The translations under genes were made by a program, and so were the position numbers. The notes below the pieces were generated by a model that did not search any database, was not told where the DNA came from, and saw nothing but the letters and a program-made list of their open reading frames with translations. DNA of 64,000 nucleotides from Stromatinia cepivora. Lineage: Eukaryota > Ascomycota > Leotiomycetes > Helotiales > Sclerotiniaceae. Location: the NCBI GenBank assembly GCA_014898415.1, contig RCTD01000024.1, positions 1-64,000 on the forward strand. The letters run 5' to 3'. Each line of letters begins with the position of its first letter. Position 1 is the stretch's first letter. Shown here in pieces: positions 38,459 through 51,675 of the stretch.

Positions 38459-41400
38459 TGTTGGAAATGAGGCCATCATAGGATTAGAATTGAGGTCACG
38501 TGATCACAATGGTGCACAGACCATATTTGGGGATAACCTTAATTCTATTTTTATTAGAATAATAGATCTTTAGTTTAATCTATATAGTCAACAATATTAT
38601 TACTTTCTATATCAAAAGTTAATAGGTTATGAGATTCGATTGTATAATAGTGATTAAAAAACAAAGTAAATCGAGAAAGGATTAGTATAATTAGTAAAGA
38701 TGAAATAAAATGGAAATCAGAATTTTTATATAGTATCATTGAAATAAAGTTGAAATATAATAATACAGTTTATAACTTATAATATTATAGATCAGAATAA
38801 AAAATAATCTGTATAATACTAATACAGAATTATAATAGAAATGAAAAGCAAATTCGCATAGTTATAAGAAAATATATTATAATATGATTTTATGAATTTT
38901 CTTATTATTTTATTTTTTATATTTCTTTATTATTCTGAATTTATTTATAATATATTTTTTAAGATTGTTTTAAAAATCTGAAGATTATTTTCGATATCTA
39001 TTAAACAGCAAAAAATCTTTACAATATCGGAATCAAATAATCCTTTAAAGTTTGATTAAAACAATTATAAGTAATAGTTTAGATAAATAAAGATATAATT
39101 GAAAGAGAAAAAATGGTTTTATATAATTAATCAAATATTAAATGAATATATATAGATTGCAGGACCCAATATAGTATTTATTTATGAGATTAATGGTTGT
39201 ATATATTATAATATCAAATTGAAATCGGAATACTTAAAGAACGAAATGAATGTATTATTATATATTTGTATAATATTCAATAATAATGATGAAGCCTTTA
39301 TCGATGAATATTCAATAGTATATATATTTTGGAGATACTTTAAATCAAAATATATCAGAATTAATATAATTATAGTTAATATATATATAACGATGATCTA
39401 GAATTTCAAATTTCAATCCGATATTCATTCTGATATAATTATTATCGAAGTTTGAGATAAATTGAAAGAGTATAGAAGGAAATTAGGGGTTATAGATAAA
39501 AGCTATTGATCAATATATCAAAATATTGTTTTGTTTTTGGTTTTAATATATAATCTTTTAATTAATTATCAAGGAATAATGAATATATTGAATATCCAAA
39601 TTAGTTTTAGTATTAATAATAAGATCAAATATTTGTAGATTAAGGAATTTTGTTTTAAGGATTAATTAGAATGAATATAAATTATAAAAGGATTTAAATA
39701 TACTTTTCGATATTAAGAATCAAATTTCGAGATTTTAAATAATATTTGTGATTTATATTAAAAGGAAGATTATTATATATAAGATTATTTATATTTAATA
39801 TGAATTAACAAATTCTTTTGTAATTATCTTTGTTATCAAAAGAAAAGGGAATTATCGAATTTAAAAAGGATTTATTTCAATAAAAAAAATTAAATATATT
39901 TTGTTAATAATATTTCTGAATTAAATTTTGATATTAAGAATATAATAAAGGAAGATTATAATTTGATAAAAGAGATTATTAATAAGACTTTTTTTAATAA
40001 ATAATATATTAATATAAATGTTTTTTTATATATATCTGATCAATCTTTATTATTCAAATCAATAAATCTTATTATTAAATAAAGGATAAAGATTGATAAG
40101 GGAATGATATATTATTATTATTGGGGTTTAATGGATATAGTATGCAAAGATGGTTTTAAAATACTATTCTCAAATGTATTATATGTATTAGGGTTAAAAG
40201 TAAATTTGTTGTTAGAAAAAAAGATCTATGAAATAGGGCTATAAAGGTAATTCAATTTTCATTATATATATTTCAAGAAGGATAATAAGAAAGTTATTCA
40301 TATTAGAATATAAAATAGAATGTATATAGTTTTATATATAATCAAAGGATATAAGGATATAATTCTTTGTTCAAATATATATTAAAATGATCAGGAAAAA
40401 GGCTTTTCTTCAAAAATAATCGATAATATCAAAGGTATCGATAATGAATTAATATTCAAAGAGAAAGAGAGATCTTTATTATGATATTAAAGATTCAATC
40501 ATTTAGGCCCAAATAAGATCAAAAATCTATATAAGATATCCAATATAGTTAAATCAATAAAGATCCTAATTGAATTAGATATTTATAAAGTATATATATT
40601 TATCAAAATGATCAATTATATTCCGAAGCAATTGAATCTATATAAATCAAAAAGACTCGAATTTATATATTTCGATATTAATCATTGACAATTATATAAA
40701 AGTAAATTGGATTATATTATTTAAACAAAAAGATAATACAATTCAAATATTGAAAACTTGGAAAAAGGAAATGGAATTGATTATTGAAGAAAAAATCATT
40801 GTAATTAGAATTGATAATATATCAGAACTTCTACAAATTATTTATGAATAATCATTAAATATACAATCCGAAATTACAACAATTGCTTTTTTATATCAAA
40901 ATAAATCTGCAAAACAGAATATAAGGATTACAAAAATAGATATAAAAGTAATATTAAAAGAAACTGAATTATTATTAAAGTTTTGGAATAAAATTGTAGA
41001 ATATAATATTTATATCAAGAATCGTATTAATATTGATCCTGATATAAATAGAATAAATCGATTTTTTATAGAAACTTTTATAAATATAATATCAGATATA
41101 AAGATATATAAAGTCTAAAGGAACAAATATTATATTTATATCAATTTCAAGATTATTCCGAAAAGATAAAAATACAATAAATTGCAGGATACTTCAAGAA
41201 TCGATATATTTTTAGAATATTTAAAAGTTATAAACAAATATATTAAAGTATATTCTTCAAAATTAGATTATATATTTCGATTAAATAGAATAATCATAAA
41301 TGAATCTTATCGAAAAAGAGATTTGAATCTTAAATTAAGAAATTATAAATCAAATTTATAAAGAATAAAGAATATAAAATTAGATCGAAAACTTTATAGT

Positions 41401-43908
41401 AGATCAACAACAAATAAAGTATCTTCTCTATTCTCGATATCTTCTTTATCTTCAATATCAAATACGATATTTATATCACCTTTGTTTCAAATATTCTTTT
41501 TAGCAGATATTATACTGAGTTCAATGATTATACTAAATATTTCAATTGTCGAATTGAAACCAAATAAATTAAATATATTAATATCAATATATAATAAAAA
41601 TGAAAATAGCAATATTCAAAAGATAAATCAAAAATCTTTTTTCAAGGATACTTTAGATATCGAATCTATTATTCTAAAGATTCTAATTCAAGAATCAATT
41701 TCTGTAAACCCTAAATTTATATTGAAAGCAAAATTTAAGATTATCTTAAATTTTATTAATAAATTTATTTCAATAAAATCAAAAAATGAAATAAATCTAT
41801 AATTATTTAAAATCGAATAAAAAGATATAATGGATTTTAAAAACGAATCCTTAAAATATCTAATACAAAAACGGAAAAAAGATATAGAACAAGATTCTAA
41901 AAAAGAATAAGAAAACAAGATTATAAAGATATTAATTGTAATATTTATATAGATCAAAACTCAAAAAAATATAAAATATGTTATAATTATAATCCTAATT
42001 ATTTATAAAATAGATTTTTATATCAAAAATGAAATCGTTTTAGATTTCATAATTTTATTAATAGATATAGATAATATAGAAGGTATAGTATATTTAATTA
42101 AAGAAATTCTGAGAATCAAAATATTAAGAACTTATAAGAAAGTAATATCAGATCGAGAATATTCTGAAAAATAGAAGGAAGTTATTCAAAAGGAAATTAT
42201 ATCTTTGATCCAAAACAATATTTGAAAAGAATATATACTTTTTAAAGGAAATAATCTGATTTCGATGAAATAGATATTTATAATTAAAACAAAGAATAAC
42301 AAGATAGAACGATTCAAAGCAAAATTAATGATTCGAAAGTTTAATCAAGTATTAGGAAAAGATTATAATGAAATGTTTGTATCAATAATAAAGCTAAATA
42401 TATTTAGATTATTTCTAATTATTATTGCAAAGGAAAATTTGGAATATTTATATTTCGATATCAAAAATGTCTTTATTGAATCATATTTGAAAAAAAAGAT
42501 CTATTTCAAATCATTCCAAGATATCAAAGTCGAAAAGAAATATATACTACAAATCCTACGAAATCTATATAGTTTGAAGCAAATTGAAAGGGATTGGAGT
42601 TTACTATTGAAGAAAAAGCTTTTAAATATAGACTTTATACAAAATTTGGTAGATCTATATTTGTATACATTTAAAGACTATAATATAATATTATTAGTAT
42701 ATATCGACGATATCGTTATTGCATTATATACATCATCACAAATTATTTAATTCAATAAAAAGCTATCAATCCGTTTTAATATTAAGAATCTAAGGGAAAT
42801 TAATAAGATCCTAAATATTAAAATCATTTGCGATAGAAAAATGTATACATCAATTATGAATCAAAAAGAATATCTTGATATTATATTAATTAAATATAGT
42901 ATTATATATAAATAATATTAAGTTAAGAAACTATTAATAATGGATTATACTCATTTTCGGCTAATAATCGATAATAATAAATTAATAAATATAAACGAAT
43001 ATTAATAACAAATAGGAAATATAATTTATTTAATGATATATATTCAATTAGATATAATATTTTTAATTGAAAGATTTTCATAATTTATAGCAAAACCAAC
43101 AAAACATTATATTATAGTTTTGAAAAATCTGATATGATATCTATAATCAACAATCAAACAGAAGCTATAATTCGGGCCAAAAAAAGTACAATCTAATATT
43201 TATAAAGAATATAATATACCTGATAATATAATAAAGATATATATAGATATAGATTGAACTAATGATAAATATAATCGGAAAAGTATTTCAAAAAGAATTA
43301 TGATATTCTATAGAGGCTCTATATTATGGATTAATAAGAAACAAATATCTATGATTATCTTTAATACAGAATCAGAATATATTGTAATAATAATATTCAT
43401 CAAATAAAGAAAATGGATTATATAAATATTTAAAGATCTATTCAGATCAAGTTATATTGGAAAAAACGAAGATATAGTTCAAATACTTGATAATAATCAA
43501 AATACTTTAATTTTAATTAAGAATCTATATTTGTATAAACGATTCAAATATATAAATATCAATTATCATTTTATCAAGGATTTAATAGAAAAAGAGAAAA
43601 TCATTATTAATTATATCAATATATATAATATAATTGCTAACAGAATAACGAAGTTTTATATAAGGATTGTTTTCAAAAGGTTCAAGAAAATATTAGGATT
43701 AATAATTTAAAAGAATCGAATAGGATATCCTCAATAAAGGAGTATTAGAAATGAGGCCATTATAGAATTAGAATTGAGATTATATAATTACAATGGTGTA
43801 TAGATCATATTTGGGGATAACCTCAATTTTACTTCTATTAGAATAATAGATCCTTAATTCAATCTACATAGTCAACAATACTACTACTTCCTGCACCAAA
43901 AGTTAACA
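38459..43908 (+). mobile_element. Complete Ty1/copia copy D (5,450 bp)
   Basis: LTRs are 38459-38624 and 43743-43908. Target AAATA is duplicated at 38454-38458 and 43909-43913. The bases after the 5-prime LTR are GGTTATGAGATTCGATTG, the primer-site candidate. Order: gag (about 39.1-39.7 kb), protease and pre-integrase (40.0-40.6 kb), integrase (about 40.65-41.2 kb), connector (41.3-41.95 kb), RT (42.0-42.9 kb), RNase H (43.0-43.65 kb). Confidence 0.93.
42040..42900 (+). pseudogene. copia D reverse transcriptase, best-preserved copy
   Basis: The open stretch 42328-42750 (140 codons) runs from FNQVLGKDYNEMFVSIIKLN through YFDIKNVFIESYLKKKIYFK (motif A, catalytic Asp kept) to LLVYIDDIVIALY (motif C, YIDD intact). 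Upstream pieces with SDREYSEK and the following RNase H region carry stops. It is the only copy whose RT box still reads YxDD in a long open frame, yet the element as a whole is inactive. Confidence 0.85.
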
Positions 43909-43913
43909 AAATA

Positions 43914-45242
43914 TATATTAAAAATTGGTTTTAATATTCAAATATATAAATTCTATATTCGAACAAAGTCATCGAAATCTATTTTTTTAGCGTTTTTGAA
44001 ATTTTTATCAATTTTTTGGATTTAATTCGATATTTCGATCAATTATATTATATTATTATTAAATTAAAAATATTTTTATTTTATATATAAATATATATTG
44101 ATAATTATATATAAATTTATAAAAATAAAATTCTTGATTATAAAAAAAACTAATTAATATATTTCTTTATTAAATATATATTTTATAAATTATTAAATAA
44201 TATCATTTTCGATTAAAATATATAATTTGTTTCAGGATTTTGAATATAATTCTTTAAAAAATTAAAAATCATTTTAAAATATTTATTAACTTTTTATTTT
44301 TTAAAAATTATAATTTTAATCCTTATATGAATATAAAACCAAATAAATCTTACTTTTTGAATATATTAATGATCTAGAAACATAAATTCTTTAAAAAAAA
44401 CAAAATAATAAATTGAATAAAACAAATTATAATAAATTACAAAAAATATACAAATTATCAATAATCTATTCTATTATAATATATTATAAAATAAAAAATA
44501 TATATAAATACAAAAAATATAAAAATAATCTATAAAATAAAAAAATTCAATAATAAATAAATCAATCTATATAAAATTATAAAAATATATTTATATATAT
44601 ATCTAATTCAATTATTCAAAAATATATAAATTTTTCTTATTTTTTATTATTCATTTTTAATATTGATATATATACAAATTAATTTCCCAAAATTAACAAT
44701 AATCAATAAATCCAAAACAATTATAATATATAATAAAATATTTGAAAAAGAAAATAAAAAAATTAAACTAATACAGAAATAAATCTTCAAAAACATTCCA
44801 ATTAATTATAATAAAAATAAATATCATTATTTCATCAAATAAAAATATTATATATCTATTTAATAATTAATAATAAATCTAAAAAGAAACAAAAAGACTC
44901 TAATAAAATATTATATATTATACTCAAAAAAACCTAATCCATTATTATCAATATCAATCTGTTCAAAAACTAATATATTATTATTAATATCTATATCTAT
45001 AATACCATTAATAATATTATAATAATTCACAAAATACAAAACAATACAATTTATTTAATCAAATATAATTAAATAATTTAAGATTGTTTTAAAAAGATGA
45101 TAATATATAATATATAATATAATATTAAAAAAATTTAGAAAGAAAATCAAAAATCTTAAAAAACTATATAAAAAACTTTACAAAATTTAATTAAATATAA
45201 TTAATTATTTAAAAATAAATAAAATTTCAAAAGAAAAGATAT
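43914..45242 (+). mobile_element. Gypsy-type 3-prime remnant, second copy
   Basis: It parallels 34900-36367: for example 44690-44900 matches 35860-36010, and the run before the LTR (AAAAGAAAAGAT) matches the purine tract there. It is even more degraded, with no open frame. It was probably interrupted by copia D on its left side. Confidence 0.5.
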
Positions 45243-45387
45243 TATTACAAATTCATCAATCGTTTCTAATTAATATAAATACTTCAAATATTTTTTATTT
45301 TTTATATAATCGGAGATATTCCTATATTTTCTTTTCTTTTATATAGAATATCATTATATTATCTAAAACTCTACTACTGCTGTAATA
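45243..45387 (+). repeat. LTR of about 145 bp, degraded
   Basis: It aligns with the LTRs at 3062-3208 and 36368-36829. Its start TATTACAAATTCATC and end GCTGTAATA are transition-mutated forms of TGTCACGGGTTCACT and GCCGTGATA. Confidence 0.65.
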
Positions 45388-47248
45388 GATATATTATAAT
45401 TATTCTATATTAAAGAAAATTATAAAAATGAATAAAATAAAAAAGAAAGCGAATGAAAAAAAAATCATATTTAATTTATTTTCGAATTCGAATTCATATT
45501 TGAATAAATCTATTCATTTATTTGAATTTTAATAAATTGAAATAACTTACTATTCTAAATCTTGAAATAATTTATTATTTTAAAGAGATTGAAGATTGAA
45601 AAATTAAAAAATTAAAAAGTTGAAGAATTAAAGAATTAAATCGAAGATCGAAAACTCTTTCAATATTATCAATCTAAAAATAATTCTAATAATTCAGAAT
45701 AATATATAAATTGAGATTTGTTATTATATAATAAGATTTGAAATACATTGTTTTAATGTTACACAGGCTATAATATTAGTATTCTACTGATATTTTGCTT
45801 CCATAGAGAATCTCTTGAATTTTCATATAATGAATTTTGTCAAATCTCAAAGATATTAAATATAACAAGTTCTTTATGAGGTCTATTTGTTTGGTTTATT
45901 ACTTCTATTCACTTGTATAATACATTATCAAATACATGTGCATTACACATAATACATATATATTTTACAAACATCAAAATCTAATTATGCAATTTCCTCT
46001 AATCAAATCGTTCACTAACATTTTCCCCTCCAAAAGCAAAAAACTAAAAGTTAAGAAAGCTTTTTTCCTTGTGAACTCTAGCAAGTAAGCAACTAACAAA
46101 AATACTTTACGCTGCTCCTACATCTACATTGCATATGCATTCATACGTTATACATCATACATCATACATTAGCAGCAAACAGTAATACATACATACATAA
46201 TCCACCCACCCAACCATCGACCAATCCACCCAACCAATCCCATCCAACCAAAGCATCCCACCCAAAACAAACGAACCATCTATCACAAAACGTTCATCTG
46301 CAAAAAGAAAAGCCAGCCGACTCGCTTCCCACTCACCAACTTCATCTCCATCTATCCAATATCCATCCCGTCATCTCCCAGCTACCACGTATGTGCGTTC
46401 ATAGCCCAAAGAGTCTTAGCTAGGTAATGCTTGCCAAAACACTGTATCACCAACCCCCCATCATCAACCAAACAAATTCCGTTCCACCCCCGTGGTTCTC
46501 TATTTTTGTGGAAAATCACATCATGTATGAAAAAGAACTCCTTCAACATTTTCATTCATTACCACGTACGTGCATATGTAGGTAACACACTTATCTCCAT
46601 CAATTATTTTCAAGGGAAGGGGTCACATGTCCTATCTATCACATCCAATATGTATATCATATAGATATATGCGAGCCATGCGCTGTGAAGGACAGGATCA
46701 GCTATTCAAGGTACACGATATATTAACTCGACGGTTCCATTCATCTATCTTTAGAATCTGCTCACGATGCTTGGATGGACGATTGTGCCGTTTCGCTTCG
46801 ATAGGTTCTGAATGAAGTGGGAACAAGATTTCGAGTTACGCTACAGCTCGGCAATAGTGCGTTGCGACGATGGGGTGGTTGGGGGTTGAGTAGCTTGGAA
46901 AGAATAAGAACCCCCAAACATGTGCTACCCGTGACACATTTTATTACCCCTTCACTTTTCCATTGGGAACCATCTCTCGTTTTCATCTTGGCTTCATTAA
47001 ACAATGTCTTCGGTTGGGGGTATATACTATATGATCCTTCGTTCCTATGAACAAGCGGCCGTTAAAGTTAGAAATATCGACGTTTTTAATAATGCAATAA
47101 CTGGTTCTCGCAAATCCGAACTCCAATAATGCAATGTTTACCCATCCAACGCTATTTTTCTGTACTCCAAAGTGCAGGCCAATGAGTCGAAGCCCATGTC
47201 CAGATTTATATTAACTGTCGTTGCATGTACCGCCGAAAGAAAGTCACA
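45388..47248. other. Transition from the AT-rich block to the gene block, no gene seen
   Basis: Composition shifts from near-pure A/T at 45.4-45.7 kb to balanced sequence from about 46.0 kb. A loose AATTAAAAAGTTGAAGA repeat lies at 45590-45640. CCACCCAACC and CATACATA-type repeats lie at 46130-46260. Open stretches of 60-80 codons at 46.4-47.05 kb show no family pattern, start-context or splice logic, and overlap each other on both strands. Confidence 0.6.
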
Positions 47249-49554
47249 TCACGCGGTAGCAAAACGACTATGGCCCCTGATCCTCTTCCCGTATTTGAAG
47301 AAGATGTAGGGGAAGGGCGTCATGACAACCGTCAAAAACGCCAAAAGACTCGTTGCCCATTGATCGCCGAGCTTGTGATACATTTGGATACCAAACAGCG
47401 GAAAGATGGCTACCCAGCTTCAGCCTCAGCATTTATTCTCCTCGAGTGCATAGGTAACTGCTCAGGGGATTTCAGGTTTTGGGACTTACCTCCGAAACTA
47501 CTTCTCATGAAACTATTCGCTGCTAAGGAACTGGCTGCATAGAGTGGATATGCATCGACTAGGAATGTGAAGATGCCAGTAAAGACAAGAAGGGTTCTGC
47601 ATGAATCCCAGCCGGTTAGCTACTTCGAAAGTACTTTGGTGCCACATGAAATGCGTGTCATGTGAGACATTCATCGAGTCCATCGACGACTCTGGCATGA
47701 AATAGAATGAAAATCAAGCTTCACATTTCCCAAAGAAGGCCAGATATGCAAAAACAGATGACAAGATCAACTACATGCAGAAACGAAACACAAGACCCGC
47801 CCACGCCATTTCGGCGATGGAACGTACACGGTTCGGGGACCTAACAGGAAACCTCCTGAGACACGAGGTTTATCATTCATAGTGAAGAAATTTCAAGACT
47901 TACCCCATTGCGAAAATCCCTGATCCAATAATAGGAAGAACCCAGTGAACCGATGAATATGTCGTCCATGCAAAGAAAAACAAACCGATAGGAACGAGAC
48001 AAGCTCCGAGTATAGCAGGAGGTAGGCGATATTCAGGTTCGGACCCACCGACCTCTCCTGTCATTTGTTCTCTCTGTTTGATGAGTCTTGCATAGTTCTT
48101 CTGCCAGAAGGGGTCAGTTGCCGCTCCAAGCAGCATGCCTATGAACAGCCCTAGAAACGACAATCCAACCTGGTATTGTTGGAATCCGTGATTACCCTCG
48201 AAAACGAGGGGGAAAGCCCCAAAGAATAGGTAGAGAATACCAAGCAAGATAGCTGAGAATACGCAAAGGTTAAGACACATTGGCTCAAATATTAATAACT
48301 GGCCTGGCCTGAGTAGCGAGTAGCCAATAGTCTTTGGAATTGACTTATTGAGCCTTTCATTGGGTGCATACCAGCGGTCATCACCAGTCTCTTTTCGGAC
48401 TTTGCGAGCTTTAGCTTTCAAGACGACTGGGTGGTAAGTTTCTGGGACGAGGGAAAAAATTAAACTTAAGTTGCAGGCTGACCAGATAATTAGAACGTAG
48501 AAAGTCCAACGCCAAGTCGTATATTGATTGATAAATCCAGAAATAAATGGACCAAACGATGGACCTATGAATGGCGATGCTGTATAGATTAGCATAGGGG
48601 CTTGAAGTTGTTCTCGATTGAATAAGTCTCCCACAGTGCCACCTGCAACGGAGAGAAAGGCGCTTCCGGAAAGACCACAAAAGAATCTCGCTATTATCAT
48701 CGTCTCTATGTTTTGCGCCACTGCTGAAGGAATAAGCCATATTAGGAAGAAAGTGAAGGAGCAAATATAAATTGGACGACGACCATAGAATTCACTATTT
48801 CATGTGAGTGGGTTGAGGCAGGAATGTCTCAAGGTATGCTTACGAAAGAGGTCCTAGCAACATAGGTCCAAGACCAAGTCCAAGGATAAACATGGAAAGT
48901 CCGAGGGTTGCAACTTCTCTTGAGCAATTGAATTCCTTCTCCAGCTGAGCATATGTACTGGTATACATCGATGACGCACAGGTACTAATTAACATGCAAG
49001 TCAGATTAGCATCCTTGACATTCCACGTTTTCTTAACTCAGCCCTATGTGTTCTTCATGATACCAGAAATGTGAATTTTGACATCGATAAAAAAAACAGC
49101 GGATGAATCCTACCGAGTAGTGCCCAACGCAAAGGAATAATTTTGGGAGAACATTATAAAACATCGGAACCTACACACAGAATGAACTTGCACTGACGAT
49201 GATAACTACCAGCCACTTTCTTCCATGAGCCATGCTTCTTGGACACATTGGATCACTATCGCCACGGTCAAATCGAACCTCGAATGGGTCTTTCTCATCG
49301 GCTTCTTGTCCTCCAATTTCACCAGCACTGCCATCCCAAGTATTATCCGGATCATCACAACCAAAACCATTCGATGAGCGTGTTCGTGCCAGCGAATTGG
49401 CCCGACTACCCTTCGTATTCATTCTCGAGATAGGGATATCTGTAGGTGTAGCTTTGATCGGCGCAAAGTCCATGCCATGTTCGGTTGTAGTATTCGAATC
49501 TTCTGAAGCTGAGGTTGGAAGTTTCTCGTCCTCTTCTTCTGTTGGATCGGACAT
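47249..49554 (-). CDS. MFS multidrug-type transporter, DHA1 (12-TM) family
   Basis: Predicted plasma-membrane proton antiporter of the fungal DHA1 group, which exports drugs, toxins or metabolites; the substrate cannot be told. Five exons: 49554-49175, 48984-48844, 48794-47904, 47596-47490 and 47409-47249, giving 559 aa. All junctions are GT...AG and keep the frame. The first 114 residues are a hydrophilic cytoplasmic tail. Motif A is GPLSEFYGRRP at 171-181, and the antiporter motif C SPFIGPSFGPF lies at 247-257. The typical ends follow: FTGIFTFLVDAYPLYAASS, then FPLFGIQMYHKLGDQWA and FFKYGKRIRG. The 307-bp intron 3 is long for this gene set but no exon is missing against the family pattern. 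It is the first intact gene after the RIP block. Confidence 0.93.
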
Positions 49555-50870
49555 TATGGGATGAGTATGGACGGTTGTTCTCGGGGGTTGAAGATAACCA
49601 ATGGTTTGTTTGTGAGAAATGGGATTGGAGTTGCGATTACGTCGGAGGTATCGTTGAGAAGCTTAAGTATAATAATTCACAATTGAAACGAATTCATAGC
49701 CATTTGGTGAATATTCTCTTGCATACATTCACTCGCAAGAAAAACACTGGGTCTAGATATATTTGAGTAAGAAAACATGGCTGGTGAATGAATGACATAT
49801 AATCAATGCTTCCACAGCTCCCTTGTTATTTTAGGGAAGCTAAGGTAGCTCTTAATCAGGAATACATCATTTCTCATCCTTGTCACATTCGTTTTGATCG
49901 TTTTTTTGGAGCCGATGGGTCATCAAATGGGATTTCGTATTGAAACTGGGTAATATTGTGCGTGCTAATAACATAACTGAGGAGAAAGTGGGGGATGGAT
50001 GTCGCGGAACTTACGCGGAGTAAGGTTAAGCTTGGCAATGGCATCAATTGATTTGTTCTAGAACAACAGAAACTTGTCGAGATCTTGCCTTTTGCTTTGA
50101 ATTGGAGTCTCTTTATCTTTTTCTTTCGAAACTTCAATATCACTATTCTGACTTCCAATGAAAAGTTACTGCACATGGCACAGTTAATTCTTCCCAAATC
50201 CCATGATATTCCCGGTATTTATCCGATATCCGAACTTCCTTTCCAAGCCGGGTATCTCCCGAGACTCCACACGACCGTTGACCGATATATTTACCGCCAT
50301 ATTTCAGTGATAGTGATATTTTTACGCCATTTCATTCCATCAGCTACAAAACACTGACTTCTTGTCAACTCCATAAACGGCCAAGATTTTCATTTGTCGT
50401 TTGAGTATTTATCCCTCTTGGCGTCATCGATGTGCAGTAGCACTGTACAGTAGGCGCAGTCATAACGTTTTCAACATTACCTATTTCTGTTCATACTCTA
50501 ACGCCAGTGTACCATTCTGCCATGCCGTTGCTCTTGCTATTCTTCTTGGGCAAGTATCGAAAGTAACGTTAGCCGAGCACCGTGACTTCCCTCCATTTGA
50601 ACCATGATCTTCTTCTGACTGTCGCTTCTTTGACTCTCCGCACACCACCACGCCCTCTCTATATAGACACATATCGAATTCTAAAGTGTTAGATAGCTTC
50701 ACATACAAGCTTCATATTCGTTGAGCATACGGATATCTACCACCTAGTTCATTAATTTTTGAACTTGCTCAGCAGCCAGAAGTCAACTTGCGTTCAGACC
50801 TCAAAGCATTCCCTCAATCATACCTCTACATTTCAACACATTGCCGTCGTCGGAAACATGTGCGTCGCTA
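49555..50870. other. Intergenic region, no gene supported
   Basis: Holds the upstream region of the MFS gene. Several 60-110 codon open stretches exist on both strands, for example 50197-49883 ending PFDDPSAPKKRSKRM, but none matches a family and none gains support from splice sites. It may include untranslated exons. Confidence 0.4.
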
Positions 50871-50871
50871 C

Positions 50872-51675
50872 TCATGTCCCCGATGTATTCCATGGATGTA
50901 ATTGCTCTGTAGTTCGATCTCGTAGGAGTCTAGGACGGAGTCCGATGCCCGTCCGGATGCAGGACTGATTCGGCACCCATGTTGGTAAAGAAGACGGTTT
51001 CTTATGCGAGCGTTGCAGACGCTCACATTCTGTCTTTTCATCCTTGCAAATGATTTTGAGTCTTTGTGTTGTTTCGATGAGCAACCTCGCGACATCTTTG
51101 TATACTTCAGGTGTGTCTTTTGAGTAGGTAGTCGATTGCTAACTTAGTTTGATATTGTGTGGGTGGTCCACCGTCTACTCCAGAGGCGACTCGCAGATCA
51201 CTTCCAGCGCTTCCCAGCATTTATCGAATTGGCGGGTTTGAAGTACGGCAATAATTTCCGTATTATGTGGTCTTAAAGGCAATTGAGTCGTATTCCAGTG
51301 ATTATTGCCGAAGCTATCAATGAATTCAGCAAGTTCCTTTGACCTTCAAAACGAGGAACCCCTGGCCAAACTAATGTGCTTGAGGCATTCTTAAATTTGG
51401 TGCATCTGAGACACCTCTTGACTTCTTTCTGCCAGGTCCACTTAGTTGATACCAAAGGCATTTGGCCAAAGACAAGTTTCTAATGTAAAATGAGGCCTCT
51501 GTGAGGATGGGTGTCGCTGAACCGCCTTGACTGCCACTTTATATCGAAAATACTTGAGGGTATCTAGGAAATTTCTACCGATCTCCGCAGATCCTCCGCA
51601 AATAGTGATGTGATTGATGGCAAATCTTTGAACAATTATCTGAAATTGCTTCCCCGGCGAAATAACCCTCATCAT
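50872..51675 (-). pseudogene. Decayed gene, probably a HET-domain (heterokaryon incompatibility-type) protein
   Basis: The minus strand carries coding-like text in shifting frames. In order: LRPHNTEIIAVLQTRQFDKC to ICESPL (about 51288-51178); GGPPTQYQTKLAIDYLLK (about 51165-51115); EVYKDVARLLIETTQRLKII (from about 51105); then LPTWVPNQS and, about 30 residues later, WNTSG. HET-domain proteins show the same succession: DY..s..EVY.d.arfli, then LPSWVPDWS, then (Y/W)NASG. At least two frame changes without splice signals separate the pieces. Further upstream, open stretches at 51461-51273 and 51675-51442 may be its N-terminal part. HET proteins act in non-self recognition. The assignment is inferred from motif order. 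Confidence 0.45.

Noticed and set aside
46431..47050. Overlapping 60-80 codon open stretches on both strands
   Set aside because: No family pattern, mutually overlapping, no splice logic, repeats of CCACCCAACC nearby.
49883..50197. 104-codon minus-strand open stretch ending in a basic tail
   Set aside because: The only intron-like feature inside is about 38 bp and does not improve the frame; no homology recognised.
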